A DNA stretch of 59,648 nt from positions 1 to 59,648 of the forward strand of contig ML978312.1 in the NCBI GenBank assembly GCA_010015745.1. The letters run 5' to 3'. Source of the stretch: Setomelanomma holmii (Eukaryota > Ascomycota > Dothideomycetes > Pleosporales > Phaeosphaeriaceae). Positions within the stretch are counted from its first letter, which is position 1. Each line of letters begins with the position of its first letter. The notes under the pieces were generated by a model. That model was given only the letters and a program-made list of their open reading frames with translations. It searched no databases and had not been told where the DNA came from. Made by a program: the position numbers and the translations under genes. Positions 1 to 10,147 of this stretch are shown piece by piece.

Positions 1-105
1 TAGATCTTACTACAAAGAAACATCGCGATAATAGCTATTGTACGTGGCTCAATAGCCTTAAGTATAGGTGCTGTTTTGATGTTCAAGGTGGCTCGGACGG
101 CCGGG
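1..105 (+). repeat. Partial second copy of the transposon 3' region
   Basis: This stretch aligns imperfectly, in direct orientation, with about 2126-2230 inside the element. Both carry ACTACAAA, then GATAATAGCTATTGT, then GTGG and AGCCT in the same order and spacing. It is most simply the 3' part of an older copy of the same family, cut off by the window edge and by the present element. Homology is by eye only. Confidence 0.5.
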
Positions 106-116
106 CACCACGGTAA

Positions 117-135
117 GAGTCGGTGAGTCGCCCCG
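117..135 (+). repeat. Left terminal inverted repeat of the Fot/pogo element
   Basis: GAGTCGGTGAGTCGCCCCG. The reverse complement of 2229-2247 differs at only two positions. Confidence 0.75.
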
Positions 136-193
136 CCCAAACATCATTAACACGAGACCTACACCAACTTTGACTCGTGATAACTCAACCACC

Positions 194-2110
194 ATGGCAC
201 TAATTGATGACGCAATTGAAGAATATAAATCGCAAGAACCAGGAGAACGTCTCTCGTATACAAAAGTTGCAGAGAAGTACAACGTACCACAATGCACGTT
301 GGCGCAAAGATGCAAGGGCTCTCAGGTGTCGATGGAGGCCTATAATCTCAACAAGCAGAAACCCAGCCTACAACAAGAGTTGGAGCTTGTAGATTATATC
401 AAAGGACTATCAAAGAGAGACCTTCCACCTACAAGAGAGATCACGCAAAGATTTGCCTCTGAGATCGGCAATTGTTACATTGGAAATGGCTAGGTTGGAC
501 GCTTCCTTAAAAGAAACAAACACCATCTCACCTCATGTTAGACTAAGGGAATGGACGCTGTACGCCACAAGGCAGACTCAGAGGCAAACTATAAGCTCTA
601 CTTTGATCTCTTCCATCAAAAGATAGAGGAATATAGCATAGAGCCACAGCATAACTACAATATGGATGAGAAGGGCTTTATGATTGGGGTTATTAGAAAG
701 AGCAAAAGGATCTTTAGTAAGGTGTCTTGGGAGTCAAAGGAGGCAAGGGAACCTATCCAAGATGGCTCTCGTGACTGGGTGACCCTCTTAGCAGGTATCT
801 GCGCAGATGGAGAGCCTCTTCCACCAGGCCTCATCTTCCAGGCTGAAACAGGCAATATACAATCAACCTGGGTGGAGGATATTAAGGATAGAAAGCACGA
901 CGTCTTTGTCACTTCATCACCCTCTGGATGGACGAATAACGATATAGGATTAGCCTGGCTTGAGCAGGTCTTTGACCGGCATACGGAGAAGAAAGCGCGC
1001 TCAAGCTATCGGCTCCTCATCCTTGATAGCCACGGGTCTCATGTAACTATGGATTTTATCGAATATTGCGACAGTAACAAGATCATCCTTGCTATCTTCC
1101 CCCCCCCCCCCCCCCCCCCCCCCTATTCAACTCACAGCCTTCAGCCACTCGATGTGGTCTGTTTTGCGCTACTTGCTGGGTCTTACACTGACAAGCTCAC
1201 CACCCATACTCAACGCAGCTAAGGCCTTCTCCCTATTAAGAAGGGCGACTTCTTTGGATTGTTCTGGCGTGCCTGGACCTCCACCTTCACGGAGAAGCTC
1301 ATCTTGAAGTCCTTTGAGTCTACTAGCATATAGCCAATGGAGAGGGACGTCATACTTAAAAGATTCCGCCCAAAGACACTAGATGAAGCAGACTAACCCA
1401 AAAGCTCTCCAATACTTGCAGACGAGGACTAGAGACGTATGAGAACCTTAATGGATGACGTGGTAAGGGAGGGAGAAGAAAAGAGTGCAAAGAAGATCAC
1501 TCTTTCACTCCACCACCTCCAGGTGCAAAATGACCTCTTACTCCACGAGAACGAGGGCTTACGTGAGGCTCTCACCACCAAAAAGAAGCACAAGAAGAAG
1601 GGCAAGACCCTTGACCTTCAACAGCGTCAAGAGTTTCACGGCGGGGCTGTTTTCTGGAGTCCCAGCAAGGTCAATGAGGCTCGTTTCCGTGAGAGGATAA
1701 GAAAGCGTGAAGAAGAGGGAGAATTACTCTATAAAGCAAACAACAAGCATATAAGAGAGCAGGCTGCCTTGTAGACCAAAAAGCAGAAGGAGGATAGGCG
1801 TGTAGAGCGTGAGAGGTTGAAGGTTGAGAGGGAGAGGGAGAAGGAAAGGAAGGCTGCAGAAAGAGCTGAACTTCAGTGCAAGAAACAAGAGGCAAAAGAA
1901 GCTACAGCTACCTAAAAAGCTGTAAAATTATCCTAAAGAGGCAAGAGATTAGCCTCACAAAAGGCTGGGTCAAAGACAAAGAGAGCGCGGGTTGCGCATA
2001 CTGCTGAAGGTAGTGGTGGAGGTGGTGAGCCTGCATCTGCCCCACCACCAAAGCGCACCAAAACACGCAGTGTCAACCTTCCAGCTCGATATCTAGATAA
2101 ACCAAAATGA
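194..2110 (+). pseudogene. Fot/pogo transposase, multiply interrupted
   Basis: One frame runs from ATG 194 to TGA 2108-2110. The first 100 residues contain a psq/CENP-B-like HTH region (AEKYNVPQCTLAQR, then a second DNA-binding segment ending in RFLKRN). The catalytic part follows, with the family signatures YNMDEKGFMIG (first Asp), LILDSHGSH (second Asp) and STHSLQPLDV. The C-terminus is Lys/Glu-rich. In-frame stops occur at 491, 539 and 1220 and at several later positions. The stop at 491 sits where the family has Trp (before VGRFLKR), fitting TGG to TAG. A 25-base C run (1099-1123) encodes extra prolines where relatives usually have two. There is almost no frame loss, so decay is mainly by nonsense changes. 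Confidence 0.85.
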
Positions 2111-2228
2111 TCGCAAGGCTTTTTTCACTACTCCACTACAAATTCTCGTGATAATAGCTATTGTGAGTGGTTGTACAGCCTCATCTTTGTGGGTGGGCAT
2201 ATGGTGTTCGGCAGGGCGAGTCGCCGAT

Positions 2229-2247
2229 CGGGACGATTCACCGACTC
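2229..2247 (-). repeat. Right terminal inverted repeat of the Fot/pogo element
   Basis: Read on the minus strand it is GAGTCGGTGAATCGTCCCG, matching the left repeat at 17 of 19 positions. Confidence 0.75.
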
Positions 2248-2277
2248 GTACGTTAGCCCCACTGTATACGAAAAGCT

Positions 2278-2595
2278 CTAACCACAAACGTACAACTCGT
2301 GCATGTCACGTAAGTTTGACCATCGACCATTTGGTTTGACGAGCGTATAATATAAGTTGAGATAGCCATCGTCTTGCTGTGCGCTTCTGATGGTCTCGAC
2401 CATGTATTGCACAGCTTCATCGGTTTCCTTGTCGTAGTGGCTCGCTAGGAAGTAACAAGCACCTTCTATCCATTTGGCGAGGTCACTATCCCAGAAGAGA
2501 TGCTTTGGCACTGGCCAGCTTGACTTGTCATCATAGATAGGATGCCACTTGAGCTCGAAGCAGTTGTAGCGACCTGTAGTTTTGAATTGGTCCAA
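2278..2595 (-). pseudogene. GH127 beta-L-arabinofuranosidase fragment
   Basis: About 105 residues match the N-terminal part of the DUF1680/GH127 family (glycosidases acting on plant-type arabinofuranosides): QFKTTGRYNCFELKW, then LFWDSDLAKWIEGACYFLA, then AQQDDGYLNLYY and finally RDMHELYVCG. Reading stops exactly at the point where relatives continue with GH and the catalytic (alpha/alpha)6 barrel. The downstream side is occupied by the transposon. The upstream side also ends within a few codons, where the start of the protein should lie, so both ends are lost. No GH127 continuation is seen at the left edge of the window. Confidence 0.8.
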
Positions 2596-2605
2596 CTGAG
2601 TCTAC

Positions 2606-3580
2606 CGAGAGATCTTCCAGCTTAAAGACTGCTTCGCAAGACCCCTTGGCAAGTGGGTCCCGTTCATGCAGCAGGCTCTCGACGACAGCGCTACGCGGAA
2701 GAACACCTCAGCCCTGGATGCTAACGGGCAGTCCTTGCTCAGTAGCTGGCGAAATGCTGCTCTAGATGGCGTCGACGTCCTTCACTGGGCGGCTAATGCG
2801 ACTATAGCACTTCATGCCGGCGCTGAGCACCCCTTCGTGTTCCATCTCCATTTCTCAAGAACAGTCTTGCTCGCGCCATTTGATCAGATATACACACTCG
2901 GATCTTCTATTGCATCTGTTTCTCCGGACTTGGCCTTTGTGCAAATGGACCCGCCCAGCGGCCAGAAGTTCGCGGATGCTGAGCACGAAGTGCTAGAATG
3001 GGCACAACGAGATCAGTATAAAGCGAGACTGGTTGTGTTGCACTGTGGCTGTCTGTTCTGGCATATCCGAAGATACAGCTGCAAGGCCTTCTACGAGCCA
3101 CATGCGGTATACTTGGCAACCCTGACCATGTGGGCATACAGTTCGTACGCCTCGAGAAGTCCAAAGGAAAGCACTGAACATGGAACGAGTGTTATAGACG
3201 AAGAACACGGTAGAAACACCACTTCGCACTCACCTTATGACGGTGGCGACAATAGACCATCGCCGTTGTCTGACATCGACTCAATGCCGGCGTTCATACA
3301 TCTAGATCGCCCGAACGATGACGAGATGGTGCAGCTCTTTGTTCTCTCGGGCTCACCAGCAAATATGAATTGTCATCTTAGTGGTGTTGGGAATCGCTAC
3401 TATCCAAAAGGTCCAGCACGGGTGTTGAGAAAAGGCCGCAAGATCCTAAGCTCCGTGTCCACTGCATGGGGTCGGACCAAGAAGTATGTCGCCATCCTCA
3501 AGGCGTTGGAGAAGGTGTCATCAAGACAAGGACTTCACGATACAGGAACACCGAGCGATACTTATACGCACCAGACGTAG
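2606..3580 (+). pseudogene. C-terminal half of a fungal-specific transcription factor
   Basis: The frame is open from about 2606 (ATG 2666 is internal to the similarity) to TAG 3578-3580, without introns. The ending resembles C2H2/Zn2Cys6 regulators of the fungal_trans family: a helical core with PLGKWVPF, a long middle, and a conserved tail (HLDRPNDDEMVQLFVLSG, then GPARVLRKGRKIL and AWGRTKKYVAILKALEKV). No DNA-binding domain precedes it. Instead the GH127 fragment begins on the other strand within about 10 bp. It is best read as a truncated gene at a rearrangement breakpoint. A short protein from ATG 2666 could still be made. Confidence 0.7.
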
Positions 3581-4254
3581 CTTGCTGACTTGCCTTTGCC
3601 GAGCTCGCGAGGCTCACGACGGAATTATGCATCTAAGGATTTTACAACGGCGATTACCAGCGATTGCCAGCGCAGAAGTTTCGCTGCGTGGTCTGTTGCA
3701 GGAATTGGCGCGTCGCATCCGCTTCGGGCCGGACCGCGTTATGGACGCGTCAATTTCGCGAGCATCTCCACCATGGCTCCTTTCTGCCAAAAAGACACCA
3801 AGCCCCATATCCATTCGGCCCTGGCAGAAAATCCTTCGTCTTGCGTCGCAAAACTTTCGAGATCCGCACAGGAATCAAAGTGTGGCAGGTCGCTCACATA
3901 GCATGAGGATTGGACTCAATACTGTCGATATCGATTGCGACCTTGCAAACCGAGAACCCACGGGCCCCCTTCAGAACAATATTGTCCCTGCCGCAGTGAT
4001 TTCACATTGCAGTATAGTAGCTGGGAGGCGCTCTGGCTCTCCTTCACCTCGACTCTGACTTGACGGAAATGAGGTCCGATGACGTCGTTGCGAACAAACG
4101 CGCAAATATTCAAGCCAGACAGCAGAATCTAAAACTCGAACTCTTTAAGCTTCTTATGACCCCCAAACGCTACTCGTAGTCTGCCCGGCTCACCACTTCT
4201 TCCGCTTTTGCCATAGGCTCGGCAGCTGGCCTAGACTCCCACTGCGGATCGAAC
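3581..4254. other. No recognisable gene
   Basis: Overlapping plus-strand ORFs of 80-190 codons are present, but none has a family signature. One frame has a stretch (LRGLLQELARRIR) that loosely resembles a stretch of the next gene (LDRLCRDLAKQIR), so this may be a degraded paralogue. Confidence 0.4.
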
Positions 4255-4835
4255 ATGGCTCGACGAAATGCGCCAAGAACAACGTACGAGAAAATTGACG
4301 TCGATTCAGGATATCTCTCAGATCTGGTGGCCGAGTCCCGAAGGACCGATGAAGCGGCTGCCGATCTCTTCAACTCTTCTTCATGCCGCAAGCGAGGGTA
4401 AGTCGCAGGCAAGACTCATGCAACAGCATCAACTGACATCGATGTAGCAGTCTCGCTATGACAGCTTTCGATGACACCGAATGGGATGTTCCGGCTTCCA
4501 AAGCCCGTAACGTCAGTCTGGACAGACTCTGCAGAGACCTTGCCAAGCAGATCAGAAAGCCCATTCGATTCCCAATAACGCCGCTTGACAGCACTCTGGC
4601 CCGAATGACGGATGAACAGAGGAGGCGTGCGCCGATTCAGCGCCATATCCACGTTACCGATGCTGCGCCCACCGACTCAAATTCTCTAGAGGCCTCGCCT
4701 ACTATCACAGCGAGCGCAGATAGATACGGCCGGACTCGTGCTGCCGCGAGGCAACTCGCCGCAACGACCAGTCGAGTATCAGGATCTTCAACTAAGTTCA
4801 ACGCAAGCCAGCCAAGGGGCTACTCGAAAGCGTAA
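4255..4835 (+). CDS. Hypothetical protein, two exons
   Basis: Exon 1 is 4255-4397. An intron begins with GTAAGT at 4398 and ends at CAG 4448-4450 (TAG 4445-4447 is an in-frame alternative). Exon 2 is 4451-4835. The product is about 175 residues, basic, low in hydrophobic segments and rich in Ser/Thr/Ala in its C-terminal third, with no signal peptide or membrane span. The centre has a helical-looking stretch LDRLCRDLAKQIR followed by KPIRFPITPLDSTLARM. I do not recognise the family. Confidence 0.5.
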
Positions 4836-5337
4836 GATGGTCTTCACCTCAGAAGGAGATATGTGGAGTATGAAGAAACAAAAACGAGATGATACATGGC
4901 CAGAAGCAGATGAGTGAACGAGCTTCAACGACTGTACTGGTAAGGATGCTAGACTGGGAGCTTTACAGCGAACATTGCAGCAATTTTTTTTTTGGTATGG
5001 CCATGATGCCACGGCTCTGAGGCGAAGCTTGAACCTTTTGTAAGGCTATTCAACCTTTGCGCCACCAGGAGACACATCCGGATACAGGTCATGCGGTAGC
5101 GAGTCCAGCCGCAGAATGCTGGGAATGAAAAGCATAATATGTTGACCAACGCGCCGCCCAGTGAGCCGCTTTATGAAAACCTCAGGCTAGTTGGACCGCT
5201 TCCGTGAAAGTAAACCCGCGACTTCGGGACCCGCGCTTGATGAACCGTGGTAGCGCCGCCGCCTCACACTAAAACCATCATAAACACATCGCAAGTACTT
5301 TCGAGAGTTCGACTATTCCAACAATTTACGCACACTC

Positions 5338-6492
5338 ATGGTTTGGAAAATCACTCAAAGACCGCCCTCGACTCTACCCAGAGCTGCTGACGCAATGTAC
5401 CAAGAGCGCCAGCTGGAGCTCTTCGAGTCTTTGGCCGCGGACACCACCTTCATCCTCGACAAGTCCAAACAACCGATGGCCGAGTTCGCGCGCCTTGCGA
5501 AAGCCAAGAACTGGGTCGGCGGCGATCGCGAATGGTGCTTGCACTGGGTTCTTGTTTTCCTCGAGCCCTATCCGTATGGTAGTAAGTCCTTTGCATTCCT
5601 GTGCGACCACCACACGCATGCATATGCTGACTTTCATCCAGGAAAGGAATCCAACACCGCTGAAGAGATCATGACTGCCATGGCCACTATGGCTGCCGAG
5701 AAAGAGCAGGTTATCGTGAGCCACGGGCGACGTTTGTCTGCCGACTCGGACTTGTCGTCCTACTCCGTCATCTCTGGTGCGCCGACCGTGCACTCCCTTG
5801 ACTCGAATGGAGATGTCGAAGGCGGGGTCATCGTGACGCCTACCGGCGACGAAGAATTGGAGTGCACTTTCATGGACCTCTCGATCTTAGATGAAAACGT
5901 GTCCGACCGTACCAAGGTCGCTACTGCCTCCGATCTGACTCTGTCCAAGAATGAATTAGCAAAATGCAACCCAGACTCTAGTCAGCCACTATCATCATCA
6001 TCAGTAGTCAGCAGCTTCTGGCTCCAATTCAAGGACTTCACACCCAACCCCACCGCAACCTTCAAGACCGAGTTCAACCGTCTAGCCCAGGAGCAGAACT
6101 GGACCTCTGAAGCGCGGTATGAACGGTTACCCCAGACTCTCACCGCGGAGATCGACTTCCACTATGGCTCGTGCCTGAATAAGCTTGACCGCTGGCAGAA
6201 GCTATGCGAGGATGTCGGCGTCGAGGACATCCCGACATCCATCACACAGTGTCGAAAGGTGCGCCCAGCTCTCGAGCCGTGATTGTCTGGCGATGCTAAC
6301 ATAACGTAGGCTTTGCGCCCGGTCATGGTCAGTCTGCATGACGTTATTAACCATTGCCGCAACCCAGAGTACAAGGTCATACAGTTCCGTTCGTACGGTG
6401 CATTCTGTCGACACATACGTGCTGGTCGCCGGTTCCCGAGGGAGTGTGCGAAGCGAGATGGATTCATGGCGGCCTTGCTGATGAAAATTTGA
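5338..6492 (+). CDS. Uncharacterised protein with a repeated fungal domain (copy A)
   Basis: Three exons: 5338-5581, 5642-6258 and 6310-6492, giving 347 residues. Splice sites are GTAAGT/CAG and GTGCGC/TAG, and removing both gives an uninterrupted frame. The C-terminal half holds a domain with the pattern W-x2-F-x2-F-x2-NP, then F-x-RLA, W, then LDRWQKLCEDVG, P-x-SITQCRK, a second exon starting ALRPVMVSLHDVIN, and ending FPRECAKRDGFMAALL. The N-terminal 80 residues look like a partial extra copy (FARLAKAKNW, W, LEPYPYG). The same domain, with an intron at nearly the same place, forms the whole of the next gene. This pattern recurs in fungal proteins of unknown function. No catalytic motif is visible. 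Confidence 0.75.
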
Positions 6493-6861
6493 ACGACATC
6501 TTCGACCGCACAGCATTTGGACTAGAGGCGGCTTTTCATTCGGTACGATGCCAGTTGGTGTCGACATGAAGTGAGCGTACTGCGTCTAGGACCTCCTGTG
6601 GTCCTTTCCTACCTGGCGTCTTGGCCTGCAAGCAAGCCTGGAGAATAAAGAGGTTCGAACTGAACCAGACTATGATGGCCTGTTCGACATTGACGTGCAG
6701 CAAACATGTCTTTGATATTCCAAACATGTCTTAGAAGTGCTTTTGTTTGTCGGCAATGTTTCTACCGAAATATAACGTGTTCAATGCGCTCCTATCGAGC
6801 CCGACTTGTGAAGATAACCAGATCCCACGTTTGACATTATTTTCCACTCGCGCGACAGCTG

Positions 6862-7383
6862 ATGAACACCCGCTCCGAACCTCCAATGCAGGCAGCCGAC
6901 TGGTTCTCTCAGTTCGATGACTTTACGTACAATCCCATCGAAACGGTCCAAACCAACTTTACGCGACTTGCCAAGGTTCGCAAATGGGGCGCGAAGCTCA
7001 AGAGCAAGCGCTGGGTGCAATGCCAGACAGCTCTCTTCGGCAGCCTCTACGGAACGGACACGACCAAGTTAGAGATATGGCAGGAGCTGTGCCGTGACGT
7101 GCTCATCGACGAACCACCGAACAGTATCACCAAGTGCAAGGAGGTATACCAAATTGTATGTCCGAGCAACACGAGATGAATGCTAACGATGATACAGCTT
7201 CTCGGCAGTCGACAGGTTCTGGTCAATCTTGTCAATCTTGTCGAACATCGCATGAGTGGCGAACCAGTGATTCGATTCTCGTGCTACAGGGCATGGAGGG
7301 AGTACACTGTGCAAGGCCGGACGTATCCGCGCAAGGCGGCGAAGGAGGACGGCTTCATCAAAGCCTTGTTGAGAAAGCTGTGA
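6862..7383 (+). CDS. Uncharacterised single-domain paralogue (copy B)
   Basis: Two exons, 6862-7155 and 7198-7383, with a 42-nt intron (GTATGT, branch TGCTAAC, CAG). The product is 159 residues and consists of the same domain as the C-terminal half of the upstream gene: WFSQFDDFTYNP, F-x-RLAK, then LEIWQELCRDV, PPNSITKCKE, then a post-intron segment with LVNLVEHRMSGEPV and a tail YPRKAAKEDGFIKALLRKL. The shared intron position beside the CK motif supports tandem duplication. Between the copies, a short sequence (AAACATGTCTT) occurs twice near 6703 and 6722. Function unknown. Confidence 0.7.
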
Positions 7384-7987
7384 TGATTGTGGCCCCTCGA
7401 CGGTGTTGAGCCTATAGTTCCGAGAAAAGGATGATCTCGATCACCTCTGATGATTTGGGAGTCATCGACGATAGTCTGAGAGAAATTGATATGGTCTATT
7501 TCGATTGCACGGGCATACGTCTGCTTGCAGGGTCTTACATGCGGCATAGGCGGCAACCTGGAAAGCTATCGTATCACAAGCATACAATAAGAAAGTAGAA
7601 GCTTCTCATTCATGACTGTTCAAGGCAGGATCAACTTGACAACCAACAACAGCACATGCAAGTTGGTGCAAAGGTCGCAGGTGATGTCGAGACAGGCATC
7701 TGGACCCTGTCTGATCTATTCCCTTTCTGGCTCTAGCGTGTCTCGGCACAACCTCTTTCAAGCTCATCTCACTCACCACGCTGCACTGCACGCGCATCAC
7801 ACCGCGTTGGCACAGTGAATTATCGCGCAAAGCCACCTAGCTGATAAGCCTCGGAAAATGTCTCAATCTAGCCTATTCCAACCACCAATGACCATTTCAA
7901 AACACGCTCGTCCACCGTGATAATATTTTGAAAGCTTAATCTCAACCTTTTAGCAAGGGCGACGACCGCGTCGCGATCCGGCAAAGG

Positions 7988-8932
7988 ATGCCAAACACGA
8001 TGCAGGAGAACGAGAGCATGAAGCTCGCCGACGGTCGGACGCTCTCGTACGCGATATATGGAAGCCCAGTACCCCGCATAACCGCCCTATATTTTCACGG
8101 CTTTCCGTCGTCCCGCTACGAAGGCAAGCTCCTACATTCGGCGGCCACAAAACACGGCATACGCATTATCGCACCCGACCGACCTGGCGCTGGTCTGTCC
8201 AGCTTCCAGGCCAACCGTGAATTGCTCGACTGGCCAGTGGATGTCCTTGCGTTAGCGGACCAGCTCAAAGTCAGCGAGTTCTATGTGCTGGGAGTTTCCG
8301 GTGGCGGACCGTATGCGCTGGCCTGCGTGAAGACCATACCAAGGGAGCGGTTGCTGGGCGCAACGGTCGTTAGCGGTCTCTACCCCGTCAAATATGGAAC
8401 GGCAGGCATGATGACGATAAGCCGGTTGCTGTTCTGGGTCGCGCCGTGGCTGACTGGTCTGACCTCGTTCATTTTCGACAATGCGATCGGGAAAGCTGCG
8501 AGGAATGATGATCCAAAGGTCCTCGAGGACTTGATGAGCAAGGACATTGACACTCGGTATCCCAAGGATGTGGCAGTCATCAAAGATCCCTCGGTGTGGC
8601 CAGTGTTCGTCGCCATGACGAGAGAAAGCTTTGTCAAGGGTGGCCAAGGCGCAGCCTGGGAAGCGAGGATGTTCGGCTCTCCATGGGGCTTCGAGCTCAG
8701 CGAATTGGATGTGGGCGATAACGGAACTGCTCTTTCCCTTTGGCACGGAACCGAAGATGCGAATTGCCCGGTGAGTATGCCGAAGAAGGCGAAAGACGAA
8801 ATGCCCGACAGCATTTTGTATCTGCGAGAGGGCGAGGGCCATACTAGCTATGTTTTTCGGGACGTTGAGCAGATCCTGAATAACCTCGTAGGCCGCAGGG
8901 AGACTGAGGAGTACGTAAAGGTTGGTGCTTAG
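7988..8932 (+). CDS. Alpha/beta hydrolase fold protein
   Basis: Single exon, 314 residues, intact. The oxyanion-side HGFPSS lies at residues 37-42, followed by DRPGAGLS at 64-71. The nucleophile elbow is GVSGGGPYA with Ser104, the likely acid Asp257 is in HGTEDANCPV, and the catalytic His285 is in EGEGHTSY. This is the complete triad of a soluble serine hydrolase of the epoxide-hydrolase/esterase-like group. There is no signal peptide, so it is probably cytosolic. Substrate cannot be told. The start was taken at the first ATG; a second Met five codons later is an alternative. Confidence 0.88.
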   Translation: MPNTMQENESMKLADGRTLSYAIYGSPVPRITALYFHGFPSSRYEGKLLHSAATKHGIRIIAPDRPGAGLSSFQANRELLDWPVDVLALADQLKVSEFYVLGVSGGGPYALACVKTIPRERLLGATVVSGLYPVKYGTAGMMTISRLLFWVAPWLTGLTSFIFDNAIGKAARNDDPKVLEDLMSKDIDTRYPKDVAVIKDPSVWPVFVAMTRESFVKGGQGAAWEARMFGSPWGFELSELDVGDNGTALSLWHGTEDANCPVSMPKKAKDEMPDSILYLREGEGHTSYVFRDVEQILNNLVGRRETEEYVKVGA

Positions 8933-9334
8933 GTAGGTACGGACGCTTTCCATGTCCTGGGCCCGGGAATATACGCAGGGCCAAGAAGCATATCAGTGTT
9001 TGTTGAATATCCTCAATGTAATTTCCTAGCACATTTGTCACCACTTGATGCACTGAATATGCTCAGCACGCTGTTTTGCCGTTATTGCGTGCATATTCGA
9101 TCTCTCAAACCATGGTCCATCGCCAGAGGGTCCGAAATCACGCAATGCTATTCGAGTCTTGAAGTGTTTATAAGCCCTTCTGCCCTGCGCTCTCTAGGTC
9201 TTACTTTCTTACATCAAACAGCCTCTCGAAAAATCCGAAGAACACCATCGGAAAAAGTCTAAATCTCAAGCATAGTAGGTTGAAGTATGACAAGCTGTGT
9301 CATGATCACCATATGCTTACTCCCTCTCCAGATC

Positions 9335-9863
9335 ATGCACTTCTTCAACATCATCGTCGCCTCCATGGCCATGCTCGGTCTCGCCGTCGCTAAAGGCGAC
9401 AAAACATAGGCGACACGACCAAGACGGTGACCGAGTGGATTCCCCACCCTACCAGCCACTCCTCCAGCCATGCGTATGTCTCCGACCTGCCTTCATCCCC
9501 ACCATTATACATCCACCAGCTGTTTCAATTCAACTTTCCTAACTTACCTCCAGCCACTCCTCCAGCCACTCCTCTGCCCGCTCCTCCAGCCACCAATCCT
9601 CGGCTCCCTCCCGTGCGGTCGTCAAGACCGTCACCACCACCGTCTCGGCCAAGACCACCATGGCCACCCAGGCGAAGGTGTCTCCTCGCCAAGGTAAGGA
9701 TCTCAAAAGTGCTCTCCATGACTTCGCTGATGACCTGAAGAAGGCGAAGATGACGCCTAAGCCTGAGGCCCTGGACATTACGAAGGACATCGCTGAGGAG
9801 TTTGCCCGCGCAAAGGCATCCAGCCTCCCTGTTCCCCCGCAAACGAGGGACGACACGAAGTAG
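9335..9863 (+). pseudogene. Small secreted Ser/Thr-rich protein with a frameshift
   Basis: ATG 9335 begins a clear signal peptide (MHFFNIIVASMAMLGLAVA) preceded by a CTCTCCAG acceptor-like site, so a 5'-UTR intron is possible. After KGDKT the frame meets TAG 9407-9409. Shifting frame at 9409 restores GDTTKTVTEW and a Ser/His-rich run. That frame then joins across an intron (GTATGT 9474 to CAG 9553) to a Ser-rich segment, VVKTVTTTV, and a charged C-terminus ending at 9863. The join fits only if one base is missing (or two are extra) near 9405. It is either a broken gene or a sequencing error in a repeat-like GGCGACA stretch. Complete length would be about 150 residues. Confidence 0.5.
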
Positions 9864-10147
9864 TGTTGGAAGTGCATGTTCGTCGACTGTGCTGCGTGCG
9901 ATGACTAGTGGTACGCTAGGTCTTGGGGTTTTGTTGCCCTGGATTGCGGGCTTTCGGGTGTTCGTTGGGGTGGTAGCGAGGGTCTTAGTAAACCACGCTT
10001 TTGGATTGATGAGAACTGGTGGTTTTCGACTCTTCTAATTACACCCTCTGAAATTATGTTGTGCTTGGTTTTCTATCATGTGATGCTTCGCTACGTGTGT
10101 GCTATCGGAATTCCAAGGAAGAAGGTAAGGGCGCCTTCCAGTAAAGC

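Larger units (their letters stand above)
86..2262 (+). mobile_element. Decayed Fot/pogo-type (Tc1-mariner) DNA transposon
   Basis: The element carries a transposase with an N-terminal HTH/CENP-B-like DNA-binding part and a DDE catalytic part, and near-terminal inverted repeats of 19 bp matching at 17 positions (117-135 and 2229-2247). Fot/pogo elements insert at TA, and the right end lies in GTATAC. The outer borders are approximate, because sequence outside the 19-bp repeats aligns only weakly. The reading frame stays constant across almost 2 kb but is cut by many TAG/TAA codons, so this copy cannot make its own transposase. It lies directly beside a truncated GH127 gene. Confidence 0.8.

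Noticed and set aside
8252..8953. 233-codon minus-strand open frame
   Set aside because: Antisense shadow of the alpha/beta hydrolase, whose catalytic triad is complete.
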